From a virus: a DNA stretch of 35,316 nt. A program made the position numbers and the translations under genes. Under the pieces are notes generated by a model that worked only from the letters and a program-made list of their open reading frames with translations, made no database searches and was not told the DNA's origin. Shown piece after piece: positions 1 to 7,615 of this stretch; within the stretch, counting starts at the first letter, position 1, and each line of letters starts with the position of its first letter. Location: IMG/VR virus record IMGVR_UViG_3300031785_000022, positions 1 through 35,316 of that record; one strand, 5' to 3'.

Positions 1-668
1 ATCACATTGAATCCTGGCGCTGGTTTTACATATCTTCCAATCTTCTTGAGGAAGACTCCTTTTCCTTCGAGGATTGATTGAAGGCAAAGAATCTTGTTGG
101 AAGCCAAGTCAATTTCGTCAAGCAATAAAATCGAGCCGCGCTCCAAGGCCTCGATGATCGGGCCATTATGCCAAACAGTTTGACCGTTGAGTAAACGGAA
201 TCCACCAATGAGGTCATCTTCATCTGTTTCAATAGTAATGTTTACACGAATAAGTTCTCTCTTGAGAGATGCACAGGCCTGTTCTACAGAAAATGTTTTA
301 CCATTTCCAGAGAGACCAGTGATAAAAGTAGGATAAAAAAGACGAGACTGAATAATCTTTTTAACGTCTTGAAAACTACCAAACTGGACGAAAGTATCAT
401 CTTTAGTAGGGATAAGGGATTGTTGTGTTGAAGGTAATGCAGCAGGCGCCTCAAATGATTTTTCAATTTGAGCAACTTTCTTTGCAGTAACCTTTAAATT
501 CCACTTACCACGAGTCACTTTGAAGTCTTTCAAGTAACGAGTGATAGTGTAGTACTTGTAGCCATGAGATGCACAATATCCCTTGACATCAGCAGTAGTA
601 ATTTTTGATCCGTATAGATTTGTTAGGTCTGAGATCAATTCAGATTTTTTCACGATTGGTTGGAACAT
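1..668 (-). CDS. cobS: MoxR/CobS-like AAA+ ATPase (C-terminus cut off by window)
   Basis: The frame opens with ATG at 668 and stays open to the window start, giving about 222 residues of an unfinished protein. After an N-terminal region of about 90 residues that looks helical and basic, a Walker A motif GLSGNGKT sits at residues 118-125. A Walker B of MoxR/midasin type (SILLLDEIDLAS) follows about 60 residues later. This is the signature of AAA+ ATPases of the MoxR/CbbQ/CobS group, annotated as CobS in T4-like cyanophages. Such ATPases usually remodel a target together with a VWA-domain partner, and a VWA gene lies just upstream (1493-3637). In bacteria CobS and CobT insert cobalt during B12 synthesis, but here that role is only inherited from the name. 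The gene has its own promoter-like region and follows a terminator, so it is probably expressed separately from the gene before it. Confidence 0.85.
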   Translation of the reverse strand, partial: MFQPIVKKSELISDLTNLYGSKITTADVKGYCASHGYKYYTITRYLKDFKVTRGKWNLKVTAKKVAQIEKSFEAPAALPSTQQSLIPTKDDTFVQFGSFQDVKKIIQSRLFYPTFITGLSGNGKTFSVEQACASLKRELIRVNITIETDEDDLIGGFRLLNGQTVWHNGPIIEALERGSILLLDEIDLASNKILCLQSILEGKGVFLKKIGRYVKPAPGFNV

Positions 669-680
669 TTTTTCTCTTGT

Positions 681-701
681 GTCTATATATCAATTATAGA
701 C
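681..701 (-). promoter_or_regulatory. Sigma-70-like -10 box inside a dyad before the AAA+ gene
   Basis: On the minus strand a perfect TATAAT lies at 698-693, about 25 bases before the ATG at 668. A 17-base spacer leads to CTTACA at 721-716 (four of six matches to TTGACA), which sits in the loop of the upstream terminator. The -10 box overlaps a perfect inverted repeat with arms GTCTATA at 681-687 and 695-701. The dyad could be an operator or an early hairpin in the transcript. The promoter call is moderate because the -35 match is weak. Confidence 0.5.
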
Positions 702-730
702 AAAAAAAGAGGGCATGTAAGCCCTCTTGT
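702..730 (-). terminator. Intrinsic terminator after the late 198-aa/42-aa gene pair
   Basis: An 8-bp perfect stem (AAGAGGGC at 707-714 pairing with 721-728) closes a 6-base loop. On the minus strand it is followed by a run of seven T (complement of 708-702). This is a textbook Rho-independent terminator, nine bases beyond the stop of the 42-residue gene at 740. Confidence 0.9.
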
Positions 731-739
731 GCAGCTTTG

Positions 740-868
740 TCAACTGTCTTTTAAATGCGGTGCAGCTTCATATAAAGGTTTTCCAGTTATTCGACTTTTA
801 AAACCTTTCTTATATCTCTGCCATGCAAGAGTGTTTGCACTCTTGTCAGCGTTAGTCACAATCATCAT
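740..868 (-). CDS. Small protein of 42 residues, unknown function
   Basis: A short frame starts with ATG at 868, overlapping the TAA stop of the upstream gene (TAATG), and ends with TGA at 742-740. The protein begins MMIVTNADKSANTLAWQRYK and ends in EAAPHLKDS; it is hydrophilic and slightly basic. The stop/start coupling, the same strand as all neighbours, and a terminator immediately after the stop all support a real gene. The pattern AWQRYK...GKPLYEAA resembles short hypothetical proteins I associate with marine T4-like phages, but I cannot name a family. It should be co-transcribed with the 198-residue gene from the late motif at 1486-1492. Confidence 0.65.
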   Translation of the reverse strand: MMIVTNADKSANTLAWQRYKKGFKSRITGKPLYEAAPHLKDS

Positions 869-1464
869 TACATTTGTTCAATAGCTTTATTAGTAGCGTC
901 TGTTCTATTTTTTAGTTTTTGAATTAATCCAGGCTTCTTAGTATCTGTTTTAGTTTTTGGAGTTCCATACATTGTTCCCATTTTCTCTGCGGCTTTCTTT
1001 ACACCATAAGCACCTAATGCTGCTCCACCTAATTTAATAGCCATTCCAGCCAAACCTTCAGAAATTTCATTCAATTCATCTTCAGATAAATTTATCATAA
1101 TTTTAATCGCTTCCTGTTCATCACAACCTTCATCAATTAATTTACCCTTTACAAGATCAAATAAGTCAACACCTTCTTTCTTCATATCGTCTTTCTTATC
1201 TTCTTTCTTACCCTTTTTCTTCATAAGATAATTTTTAAGACCTTCAGGCATCTTACCTTCATTGAGTTCCTCTTTCTCTTCATGCTCAATTACATTACCA
1301 TCAGCGTCTTTTTGGTGGTGTTCATAGATTGCTCTATACGCATCCATTAAGGAACTAGGAGAGGGAGCAGATCCATATTGTGTTCTACCTAGATCTGCTT
1401 GAGTCTTCTCGCCAGATGGTATCATACCACTGGAAATCATGTCTTTTGAAACTTTATGATCCAT
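868..1464 (-). CDS. Late-expressed Lys/Glu-rich protein, probable virion-associated, unknown function
   Basis: This 198-residue protein is highly charged, with a Lys-rich stretch at residues 78-97 and a small Gly/Ala-rich segment at 138-155 (GLAGMAIKLGGAALGAYG) that could form an amphipathic or membrane-touching helix. The segment DAYRAIYEHHQKDADGN near residue 41 is typical of hypothetical or structural proteins in marine T4-like phages. Several [LI]-x-E-G sites (residues 67-70, 110-113, 134-137) resemble the T4 prohead protease consensus, so an internal head protein is possible. A CTAAATA late motif lies 22 bases before the start, which supports late expression. It ends in a TAATG overlap with the 42-residue gene. 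No enzyme motif is visible. Confidence 0.75.
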   Translation of the reverse strand: MDHKVSKDMISSGMIPSGEKTQADLGRTQYGSAPSPSSLMDAYRAIYEHHQKDADGNVIEHEEKEELNEGKMPEGLKNYLMKKKGKKEDKKDDMKKEGVDLFDLVKGKLIDEGCDEQEAIKIMINLSEDELNEISEGLAGMAIKLGGAALGAYGVKKAAEKMGTMYGTPKTKTDTKKPGLIQKLKNRTDATNKAIEQM

Positions 1465-1485
1465 CTTTATTTTGGAATTTAGAAC

Positions 1486-1492
1486 TATTTAG
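1486..1492 (-). promoter_or_regulatory. Late promoter motif CTAAATA
   Basis: The minus strand reads CTAAATA at 1492-1486, just past the stop of the VWA gene and 22 bases before the ATG at 1464. It fits the cyanophage variant of the gp55-dependent T4 late promoter (TATAAATA). The motif is short and the DNA AT-rich, so the position before a start is the main support. Confidence 0.55.
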
Positions 1493-3637
1493 TCATGCAA
1501 CCAGTTCTATAAACTCACTAAGAATCTTTTTGTTCATCTTCTTACCTTTAAGACTTTTACCAAAGGCTCTCTTGATCTCAGCTTTGGTTGCATCTTCTTT
1601 GACTTCAAATTCATCATCACTTGCAAGTGCAGTTGTAGATAATCCAAAGTAGGTATCATATGCAGATGATTTGATTGAAACAGACCTATTCTTTTTCCAA
1701 CCTTTCATGATTTTATTATACTCTTCATCTGTCCACCCATGATAACGACGAATGAATGAACCAGCATCACGAGAAGATAGAAGACGAATACCGATGAAGT
1801 TTACTGTTGGGAATGTATCTTTGAGATTGTCAAGTAAAACTTCAGTGAATCCAAAAGTAGAATCCTTGACACGATATGTCTTACCAAGTTTACGGTCACG
1901 AAGGAATGTACCAGACCAGATAGCAGCCCTACCCATGTATGGTTCATCTTCCCAGTGACGTTGAACTTCATTATGAAAGGAAGGTGTATAAGCTTCACCA
2001 TCAGTAAGAACAACACATTGAACTTTCTCAACCTTATTGTCTTTCTTGAACTGAGGAATGATTTGATGTAAACAAATTAAAGACTCATCTAATGGTGTAC
2101 CTGATAAACCCATACCAATAGGAACTTGGAATCTATCTCTATCATCCCAAGAAACATTAGAGTAACCAAATCGAGTAGCCATACGATAGATGTTTCTCAT
2201 CTGATGGTCTAGAGTTCTAACATTAACCTTAGATGTGAATAGATTCATAAGACTAAATGATTCTTCAATGCAAACTATGTTGTTCTTTGCTGTATAACGT
2301 GACTCCCTCATATTGTGATAGGGATGACAGTTTGTAAAAGCATAAACATCAAATGGAATCTGAACCTTACGACAGAACCAGATTAGATTGTATAACTGTT
2401 TGATTGTATCTTTCATGATGTAAGACATTGAGCCAGACCAATCAAGAATAAACACTAGTCCATGATTCTTACCATCAGGTAGAACTGTAACCTTCTTGAA
2501 GATATCTTCACAGTATTGATATGTGTGAAGTTTTGACATATCAAGCATTCCTGTTCTTGCAGTTGCAGCACGAGCGTATGCAGATGCTGACTTCTTCATC
2601 TCAAACTCTTTGACAAGATAGTTGACTTCTTTTCTTGCAGATACTCTGAACTCATCAAACTCTTTATCAGCATTGAAGAAATCTGATGTTGTATTTTCAC
2701 GCCACTCAAAATCAATATTCTTATGAATGAACCAGTTAGGGATGATAACTTTGTCAAGGTCTAAGTCATTTGGTTTCTCAACATAAAGAGTCTCACGACC
2801 AGCTTGATTTACTAAATCCTTGAGTGACTCTTCAAGATTCTCAACAGTTTCAGCCTTTGGTTCGTCACCAAGAGTGATGCCACCTTTTGAATATGCTTGG
2901 TCATCATAGTCTAAACCATCATCTTCATCATCCCACTCATCTTCATTTTCAACATCAGACTTTTCCGAATCTCCTTCAGTGCCTTGAGTTGTGGTGCGAT
3001 ACTCTTGCTCATTGTCACCATCACCATCTTCCATCTCATCCTTTGGATTCATCTCTTCAATCTCTTGTTGTTCTTTCTTCTTCTGTTCTAATTCTTCTTT
3101 CGCATACTCCCAGATAACTTTTGAATACTCAAGAACATCATCAAATGTTTCTGCTGACTTGACCATACTTACAAGAGTCTTTTCATAATCAGTGAAATCA
3201 ATATCAATAAAGTTACCAATCTTAAAATATAAATTTAGTCTGTCAGCAATACCCATACCATTCACATCAATGCTACCCAACTTAAAGAAGTCCATTCCTT
3301 GTAGTTCTTTGTATCCAATGAAGAATGTCTTTGGAAGACCAGCATACTTTCTCTTCATCAACTTCTCAATACGAGCATCTTCAACTATGTTTACAAATGA
3401 TGGTGGTATATCATATCTATCTAACCAATCTTCACATGGAGTGAATAGTGCATGACCAACTTCATGTGCAACTAACATATCATAAACTTCACTTGATGCC
3501 TTCTCCCATAATGGAAGAACTAAAACTCTTGTCTCGACATTGAAACTTGCAGTTTCGACTTGTTTGTGTTCTACAATCAAATCTTCTGTAGCGAGTAACT
3601 TTGCAAGTTGTGATTTAATTTCTTGTTGGATGGACAT
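1493..3637 (-). CDS. cobT: CobT-like VWA-domain protein with HEXXH metallopeptidase motif
   Basis: The 714-residue protein has an N-terminal zinc-protease-like signature, HEVGH at residues 58-62. A downstream acidic helix (VNIVEDARIEKL, about 82-93) could supply the third metal ligand. A very acidic linker covers about 186-245. The C-terminal half is a von Willebrand A domain with a complete MIDAS: DWSGSMS at 399-405, SGTPL at 512-516 and LTDGE at 544-548. Cyanophages carry this as a CobT-like or peptidase protein, and it is the expected partner of the MoxR/CobS-type ATPase at 1-668. MoxR-VWA pairs generally act as chaperone or remodelling systems; the phage target is unknown. A good RBS (GAGAGG) precedes the ATG at 3637, with a possible -10 box further upstream. 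Family assignment is firm, function inferred. Confidence 0.85.
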   Translation of the reverse strand: MSIQQEIKSQLAKLLATEDLIVEHKQVETASFNVETRVLVLPLWEKASSEVYDMLVAHEVGHALFTPCEDWLDRYDIPPSFVNIVEDARIEKLMKRKYAGLPKTFFIGYKELQGMDFFKLGSIDVNGMGIADRLNLYFKIGNFIDIDFTDYEKTLVSMVKSAETFDDVLEYSKVIWEYAKEELEQKKKEQQEIEEMNPKDEMEDGDGDNEQEYRTTTQGTEGDSEKSDVENEDEWDDEDDGLDYDDQAYSKGGITLGDEPKAETVENLEESLKDLVNQAGRETLYVEKPNDLDLDKVIIPNWFIHKNIDFEWRENTTSDFFNADKEFDEFRVSARKEVNYLVKEFEMKKSASAYARAATARTGMLDMSKLHTYQYCEDIFKKVTVLPDGKNHGLVFILDWSGSMSYIMKDTIKQLYNLIWFCRKVQIPFDVYAFTNCHPYHNMRESRYTAKNNIVCIEESFSLMNLFTSKVNVRTLDHQMRNIYRMATRFGYSNVSWDDRDRFQVPIGMGLSGTPLDESLICLHQIIPQFKKDNKVEKVQCVVLTDGEAYTPSFHNEVQRHWEDEPYMGRAAIWSGTFLRDRKLGKTYRVKDSTFGFTEVLLDNLKDTFPTVNFIGIRLLSSRDAGSFIRRYHGWTDEEYNKIMKGWKKNRSVSIKSSAYDTYFGLSTTALASDDEFEVKEDATKAEIKRAFGKSLKGKKMNKKILSEFIELVA

Positions 3638-3660
3638 CTAAACCTCTCGTATATGTCCTT

Positions 3661-3666
3661 ATTATA
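3661..3666 (-). promoter_or_regulatory. Possible -10 box before the VWA gene
   Basis: The minus strand has TATAAT at 3666-3661, 24 bases before the ATG at 3637. I see no good -35 at standard spacing; TTGTTT lies 19 bases upstream. An inverted repeat (GCACAA at 3675-3680 and TTGTGC at 3695-3700) lies in the same gap. An early promoter is plausible but weak. Confidence 0.35.
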
Positions 3667-3707
3667 ATTCCTCAGCACAAAATAGAAACAACGATTGTGC
3701 CACTAAT

Positions 3708-3962
3708 TTAATCGTCTACACCTGTCGCATAGTCTAAAGCTCTCTTTGCAGTTCGCATTAAACGAACTCTACGCATATCATGAGTATTAGGTAGTGTCAA
3801 AGAAAATCCTAAAAGTTCTCCTTCTGGGTCATCTGGAAGTCCTACTGGTTGAATGAAGAATATGCCTGCGTGTGCAACACACTTCCAACCAATATCAACA
3901 AAACCTAAATCTCTTAACGCACATTCTAACTTAAGTGAGTGGCAGGCCTCCTCTAGTATCAT
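3708..3962 (-). CDS. Small unknown protein, 84 residues
   Basis: This 84-residue protein begins MILEEACHSLKLECALRDLG and has alternating hydrophobic segments (DIGWKCVAHAGIFFI, then LLGFSLTLP) that suggest a small alpha/beta fold. Three Cys are present but not in a zinc-finger arrangement, and there is no membrane segment. I do not recognise a family. It starts 25 bases after the stop of gp46, and a CATAAATA late motif overlaps that stop, so it may be transcribed late rather than with the recombination genes. A 70-base gap separates it from the VWA gene. Confidence 0.65.
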   Translation of the reverse strand: MILEEACHSLKLECALRDLGFVDIGWKCVAHAGIFFIQPVGLPDDPEGELLGFSLTLPNTHDMRRVRLMRTAKRALDYATGVDD

Positions 3963-3984
3963 GCGGATTACCGTACTTTGATTT

Positions 3985-3992
3985 TATTTATG
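3985..3992 (-). promoter_or_regulatory. Late promoter motif CATAAATA
   Basis: CATAAATA reads on the minus strand from 3992 to 3985 and contains the TAA stop of gp46. It ends 23 bases before the ATG at 3962, a spacing shared with other late-motif sites in this window. Confidence 0.5.
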
Positions 3993-5697
3993 TCATACGA
4001 CTAAATCCTTTGACCTTTTCAAATTGTATCAGGTCTTCAAATCTATCATGTAGAGATTGCTTGTGTGATATAACAAATACGTTTGCATCCTTAATTACAT
4101 ATTTTACTATCTTTAAAAATTCTTCTGTTCCAAATCCATCAAGTGAACTATCAAATACTTCATCCATGATTAGTAGATTTGTGTTGACTGAGTTTTTAAA
4201 TCTAGCAACCTCCCTCCATGTGAAGAGAAGTGCTAGATCGATTCTCATTTTTTCACCTTCACTGAAGGATGAATATGAGAAGTCCTCATGAATCGGAGAT
4301 TGAATGGTCTCATTGAACTCTTCATCAAGTTTGAAATTAATATAGAAGTCCATCATCCTGAGATACTTATTAACCTGTTGGTTGATAAGTGGTAGATACT
4401 TTTTGATGATTTTGGACTTTACGCCACCATCCTTGAGAAGTGAGTAGGCAAAGTCATGATGTAGTATTTCTTGTTTCTTCTCTCCTAAAGATTCATAAGT
4501 CTCTTTTAGTTTTTTGTCAAATTCAGTTAGTTTCTCATGTTCAGAATTTCTGTTTTCAAGTTGATTGGTAATAGTTTGAATTTCTGATTCAAGTTCTCTG
4601 ATTTGTTTTTGACAGACAGAGATCTTAACGTTGTTTTGAGAAATTTCATTCGTGAGTTTGGTTGATTCTTTAGTGAGTTGGACAAATTGACGTTCCCTTT
4701 CTTCTTCATTTGTTATTGCTTTTTCTAGTTCTTGATAACCAGATTGTAGTTCTTTAGCTTTCTGTTGGGCTTCGTCAAGTTTATTTAGCCTAAACTTTTC
4801 ATCTATACCTTGTGTACAAGTAGGACATACCGTATTTTTACTGAAGAACTTATGTTCTTTCTTTACTGTTGATGCTTTGTTTGATATCTTTCCCTTTAGA
4901 TTTCCTAACTCTTTAAGTTTCTTACTGGCACCTACATATTTCTCTTGTTTCTTAATTAGGTTAGATACTTCATCTTGCATATCTTTATTTGACATTGAAT
5001 GATTATCTACTTCCTCATCTAAATCATTTATCTTATTTCTTTTAGAATCAATTCTTTCTTTACCTCTCTTTTCAATCTCCTCCATAAAGTTCTGTTGCAT
5101 CTCTAACTTTTCTTTCAAAGATGTTTTCTTTAACTCTAGAGTTCTAACTGTGTCTTTCTTATCTCTTATCTTATCTCGAATAATATTATTCATCGCTGAG
5201 AATATCTTAATGTCCAATAAATCTTCTATGACTTCTCTTCGATTTGAACCTGACAGTTGCATGAATGGAACAAATGTACTACTACCCAGTATGACGATTT
5301 GTGTAAATGACTTATAGTTCATCTTCACAACATTTTGTTCTAACCATTTCTGTTGGTCATTGGCAGCAGAAGATTGATTCATCATTTGTCCGTTGCGATG
5401 AATCTCAAATATATTTGGTTTGATACCTCTACGAATAAACCAATCTGTTGACCCGATTGTAAAATCTAATTCAACTACACAGTCTTTTTCATTTGTAGCA
5501 TTTACAAGTTGAGATTTATTAATCTTACGAAAGGGTTTATTGAACAAAACAAAGGTAAGTGCATCCAACATAGTGGATTTGCCAGCACCATTTGTACCAA
5601 TAATAACTGTATTCGATTTTTTATTTAAGTCAATCTCAGTCCACTGATTACCAGTAGACAGCAAATTACGCCATTTTATCTTTTTGAAACAAATCAT
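3988..5697 (-). CDS. 46: gp46 recombination endonuclease subunit (Rad50/SMC-like ATPase)
   Basis: The 569-residue protein is close to T4 gp46 (560). Walker A GTNGAGKST is at residues 34-42. Two long coiled-coil arms surround a zinc-hook CPTC at 291-294. The ABC signature (SSFSEGEKMRIDLAL) lies near 476-490, Walker B (LLIMDEVFDSSLD) at 508-520 and the H-loop (VISHK) at 542-546. With gp47 it forms the phage Mre11-Rad50 complex, which resects DNA ends to load the recombinase during recombination-dependent replication. The ATG at 5697 lies 32 bases inside the preceding small gene in another frame. This start preserves the N-terminal beta strand found in T4 gp46. Confidence 0.97.
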   Translation of the reverse strand: MICFKKIKWRNLLSTGNQWTEIDLNKKSNTVIIGTNGAGKSTMLDALTFVLFNKPFRKINKSQLVNATNEKDCVVELDFTIGSTDWFIRRGIKPNIFEIHRNGQMMNQSSAANDQQKWLEQNVVKMNYKSFTQIVILGSSTFVPFMQLSGSNRREVIEDLLDIKIFSAMNNIIRDKIRDKKDTVRTLELKKTSLKEKLEMQQNFMEEIEKRGKERIDSKRNKINDLDEEVDNHSMSNKDMQDEVSNLIKKQEKYVGASKKLKELGNLKGKISNKASTVKKEHKFFSKNTVCPTCTQGIDEKFRLNKLDEAQQKAKELQSGYQELEKAITNEEERERQFVQLTKESTKLTNEISQNNVKISVCQKQIRELESEIQTITNQLENRNSEHEKLTEFDKKLKETYESLGEKKQEILHHDFAYSLLKDGGVKSKIIKKYLPLINQQVNKYLRMMDFYINFKLDEEFNETIQSPIHEDFSYSSFSEGEKMRIDLALLFTWREVARFKNSVNTNLLIMDEVFDSSLDGFGTEEFLKIVKYVIKDANVFVISHKQSLHDRFEDLIQFEKVKGFSRMT

Positions 5698-5953
5698 TCT
5701 TTGGTGGAACCACGATATCGTCTGGTCTAATTATATTATACATGTAATCGTGCATTTCGCAAGCCCTCATTGCCACGAAATCATCTATCTCTATCACACT
5801 CATCTCTGGATAATCATCTTCAATTGATATTAACTCAGCATATCTATCGGCATCATCCTCCTCTTCAAACATTAAAAGAACTTTATCTCCATCATCATTC
5901 TCGATGGAGAAAGCACCGTCCTCTTCAAATCCTTTAACCGCTAAGATAAACAT
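5666..5953 (-). CDS. DUF3110-like small acidic protein between gp47 and gp46
   Basis: The 95-residue acidic protein matches my memory of the cyanobacterial DUF3110 family: an opening strand (MFILAVKGFEEDGAFSIE), then a core with LLMFEEEDDADRYAELI, and a C-terminal PP motif (IVVPPKN). In cyanobacteria these are short proteins of unknown function. Its presence is one of the better host clues in the window. The start at 5953 overlaps the gp47 stop as TAATG, and the end overlaps gp46 by 32 bases, so it is translationally tied to both nuclease subunits. A role as an accessory or regulator of gp46/47 is inference from position only. Confidence 0.8.
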   Translation of the reverse strand: MFILAVKGFEEDGAFSIENDDGDKVLLMFEEEDDADRYAELISIEDDYPEMSVIEIDDFVAMRACEMHDYMYNIIRPDDIVVPPKNDLFQKDKMA

Positions 5954-6996
5954 TACTCAACCTCACAGGCCTCCCGATAAACGTCTTGAAGTATTTCTGT
6001 AATCACAGATTTATCTAAGTCAACTTCAGACTCCTGTATATATCTATTTAACAAAGATATTGTATCTTCTGATTCATCTGCTTCAAACTCTTCTCCTTCT
6101 GTAAAATCAAAGTTTTCAACAATCTTGAGTTCTGCTAGATTTGATGAGTAAAGTTTATCAATGTACTTTTCAAATTGTTTTGGATCTGACTTCTTACGAA
6201 CAATTACCTTTAATATTTTTTGATCATACTTTGTAATATCTAACATTTGATGTGGTGTATCTTCGTAATATAAATTATGAAAAAGTTGATATGGATTATT
6301 AACTGGTGTATGTTCTAAAGTATCTGTATCAAACAAATGAAATCCACGATTTCGATCATTTACATCATTCCAATACATCTCATATGGATTTCCTAAGTAA
6401 AATACATTTTCTTTATTTGACCTCATATGATAGTGTCCAGAATAAACTCTTTCAAACTTATCAAAGACATTTGAATCCATACCATGTTCCATAAAATGTC
6501 CACGAGTTGCCATAAAACCATTCAGTTCTAGATGACCCATCACACATGGAGAATCACTATCATCAATTAATTGTAATGTTTTTTCTTCATTCTCAGAATT
6601 AATCCAAGGCACAAATAAAAATTTTGTCTTATCAATCTTAACTTCTTCAGCTTCTGAATATATCTTTACGTTATCATACTCTCTTAAAAAAAGATTGACC
6701 CCACTTAACTGATTTGTATTCTTATAATATGCTGTATGATTACCTACAATAGTATGAACAGTAATTCCTAATTCTTCTAATCTATCATAATAATGATTCT
6801 TTGCCCATTCTAATGACACAAAATCAACACCCTTACGACTATCAAAGGTATCACCCATATCAACTATGGTTGTAATACCCTCTTTAATTAAAGTTGGAAA
6901 GAATATGTCTTCATAAAATTTTAAAAAATAATCATGAAATAATTTTGAGTTTTTTCTTGCACCAAAATGTTGGTCTGTAATGATGGCTATTTTCAT
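5953..6996 (-). CDS. 47: gp47 recombination endonuclease subunit (Mre11-like)
   Basis: The 347-residue protein (T4 gp47 is 339) shows the complete calcineurin-like phosphoesterase series: DQH at residues 8-10, GDTFD at 48-52, GNH at 85-87, GHLE at 154-157 and GHYH at 187-190. These residues bind the two metal ions of Mre11 nucleases. It pairs with gp46 to process double-strand ends for strand invasion. The start at 6996 lies one base after the stop of the 2OG oxygenase gene, and the stop overlaps the start of the DUF3110-like gene. All catalytic motifs appear intact. Confidence 0.97.
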   Translation of the reverse strand: MKIAIITDQHFGARKNSKLFHDYFLKFYEDIFFPTLIKEGITTIVDMGDTFDSRKGVDFVSLEWAKNHYYDRLEELGITVHTIVGNHTAYYKNTNQLSGVNLFLREYDNVKIYSEAEEVKIDKTKFLFVPWINSENEEKTLQLIDDSDSPCVMGHLELNGFMATRGHFMEHGMDSNVFDKFERVYSGHYHMRSNKENVFYLGNPYEMYWNDVNDRNRGFHLFDTDTLEHTPVNNPYQLFHNLYYEDTPHQMLDITKYDQKILKVIVRKKSDPKQFEKYIDKLYSSNLAELKIVENFDFTEGEEFEADESEDTISLLNRYIQESEVDLDKSVITEILQDVYREACEVE

Positions 6997-6997
6997 A

Positions 6998-7615
6998 TTA
7001 ATGAAATCTACCTTGAGTAGGATTAGTTAAAGTTATGTTAAACGATATTGATATTCTATCTTCATTAGATTTATTTTCCATAACTTGATGTTGTAAATGA
7101 GATGGAAAAACTATCATTCTACCCTCTATTGGAGGAAGCCAATAAGAATGGTGAATAAAATATTTATCGTTAAATTTTTGATCATAAGAATTTATCTCGG
7201 CATAAGTGTGATGTCCATTTGGATTATCAAATGATATTACTCCACAATCTTTAGGAGATTTAATCCACATTACACCAGACAAATGTGAATTGGGATGACT
7301 ATGCAAAACATTGTAAGAGTTAGGATAATTAATATTAACCCAAGCACTGGCTCTCATCTCAGTTGTGTTTTTGATTGAAGGAAATGAACCTAAACCTTTA
7401 AGAATTGTTGAATGAAGTAAATTATTCATATCAGACAACCGAAAACCTTTTGATTGCCAACCATGACGATTTGAAATACTATGTCCTTTTGGATCTTGTT
7501 CTCTTAATTTATAAACTTGAAAAATTAAATTATCTTTAAATTCATCAAATCCATCAGTGTCAAAAATATGAACAGTTGAGGGGAAAAGATTTGCTATACT
7601 ATATTTTACACTCAC
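6998..7615 (-). CDS. Putative 2OG-Fe(II) oxygenase
   Basis: The 205-residue protein resembles the phage/marine 2OG-Fe(II) oxygenase family (the TIGR02466 type as I recall it). It has a His-rich motif HSHPNSHLSGVMWIK from residue 105, a following FDNP strand, and a distal PSHLQHQV (from 171) with EDRISISFN (from 185), which would provide the second His ligand and the 2-oxoglutarate-binding Arg. Such enzymes hydroxylate proteins, nucleobases or small molecules; the substrate here is unknown. The likely start is GTG at 7615, overlapping the TGA of gp55 (CAGTGAGTG), with AAGGA upstream. It sits between gp55 and gp47 and should share their transcript. The exact iron ligands need a structural model. 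Confidence 0.8.
   Translation of the reverse strand: MSVKYSIANLFPSTVHIFDTDGFDEFKDNLIFQVYKLREQDPKGHSISNRHGWQSKGFRLSDMNNLLHSTILKGLGSFPSIKNTTEMRASAWVNINYPNSYNVLHSHPNSHLSGVMWIKSPKDCGVISFDNPNGHHTYAEINSYDQKFNDKYFIHHSYWLPPIEGRMIVFPSHLQHQVMENKSNEDRISISFNITLTNPTQGRFH

Noticed and set aside
26-475. Two short minus-strand frames (26-232 and 284-475)
   Set aside because: They lie in the wrong frame within the AAA+ gene, whose frame holds Walker A and B motifs across the same bases.
1-3637. Reading the CobS/CobT-like pair as proof of phage vitamin B12 synthesis
   Set aside because: Motifs show only AAA+, VWA and HEXXH features, shared by many remodelling systems; no other cobalamin gene is present in the window.
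4785-4795. CTAAATA motifs inside coding regions, for example in gp46 and in the basic modular gene near 23540
   Set aside because: They are not followed by a gene start, and this short AT-rich word is expected by chance.
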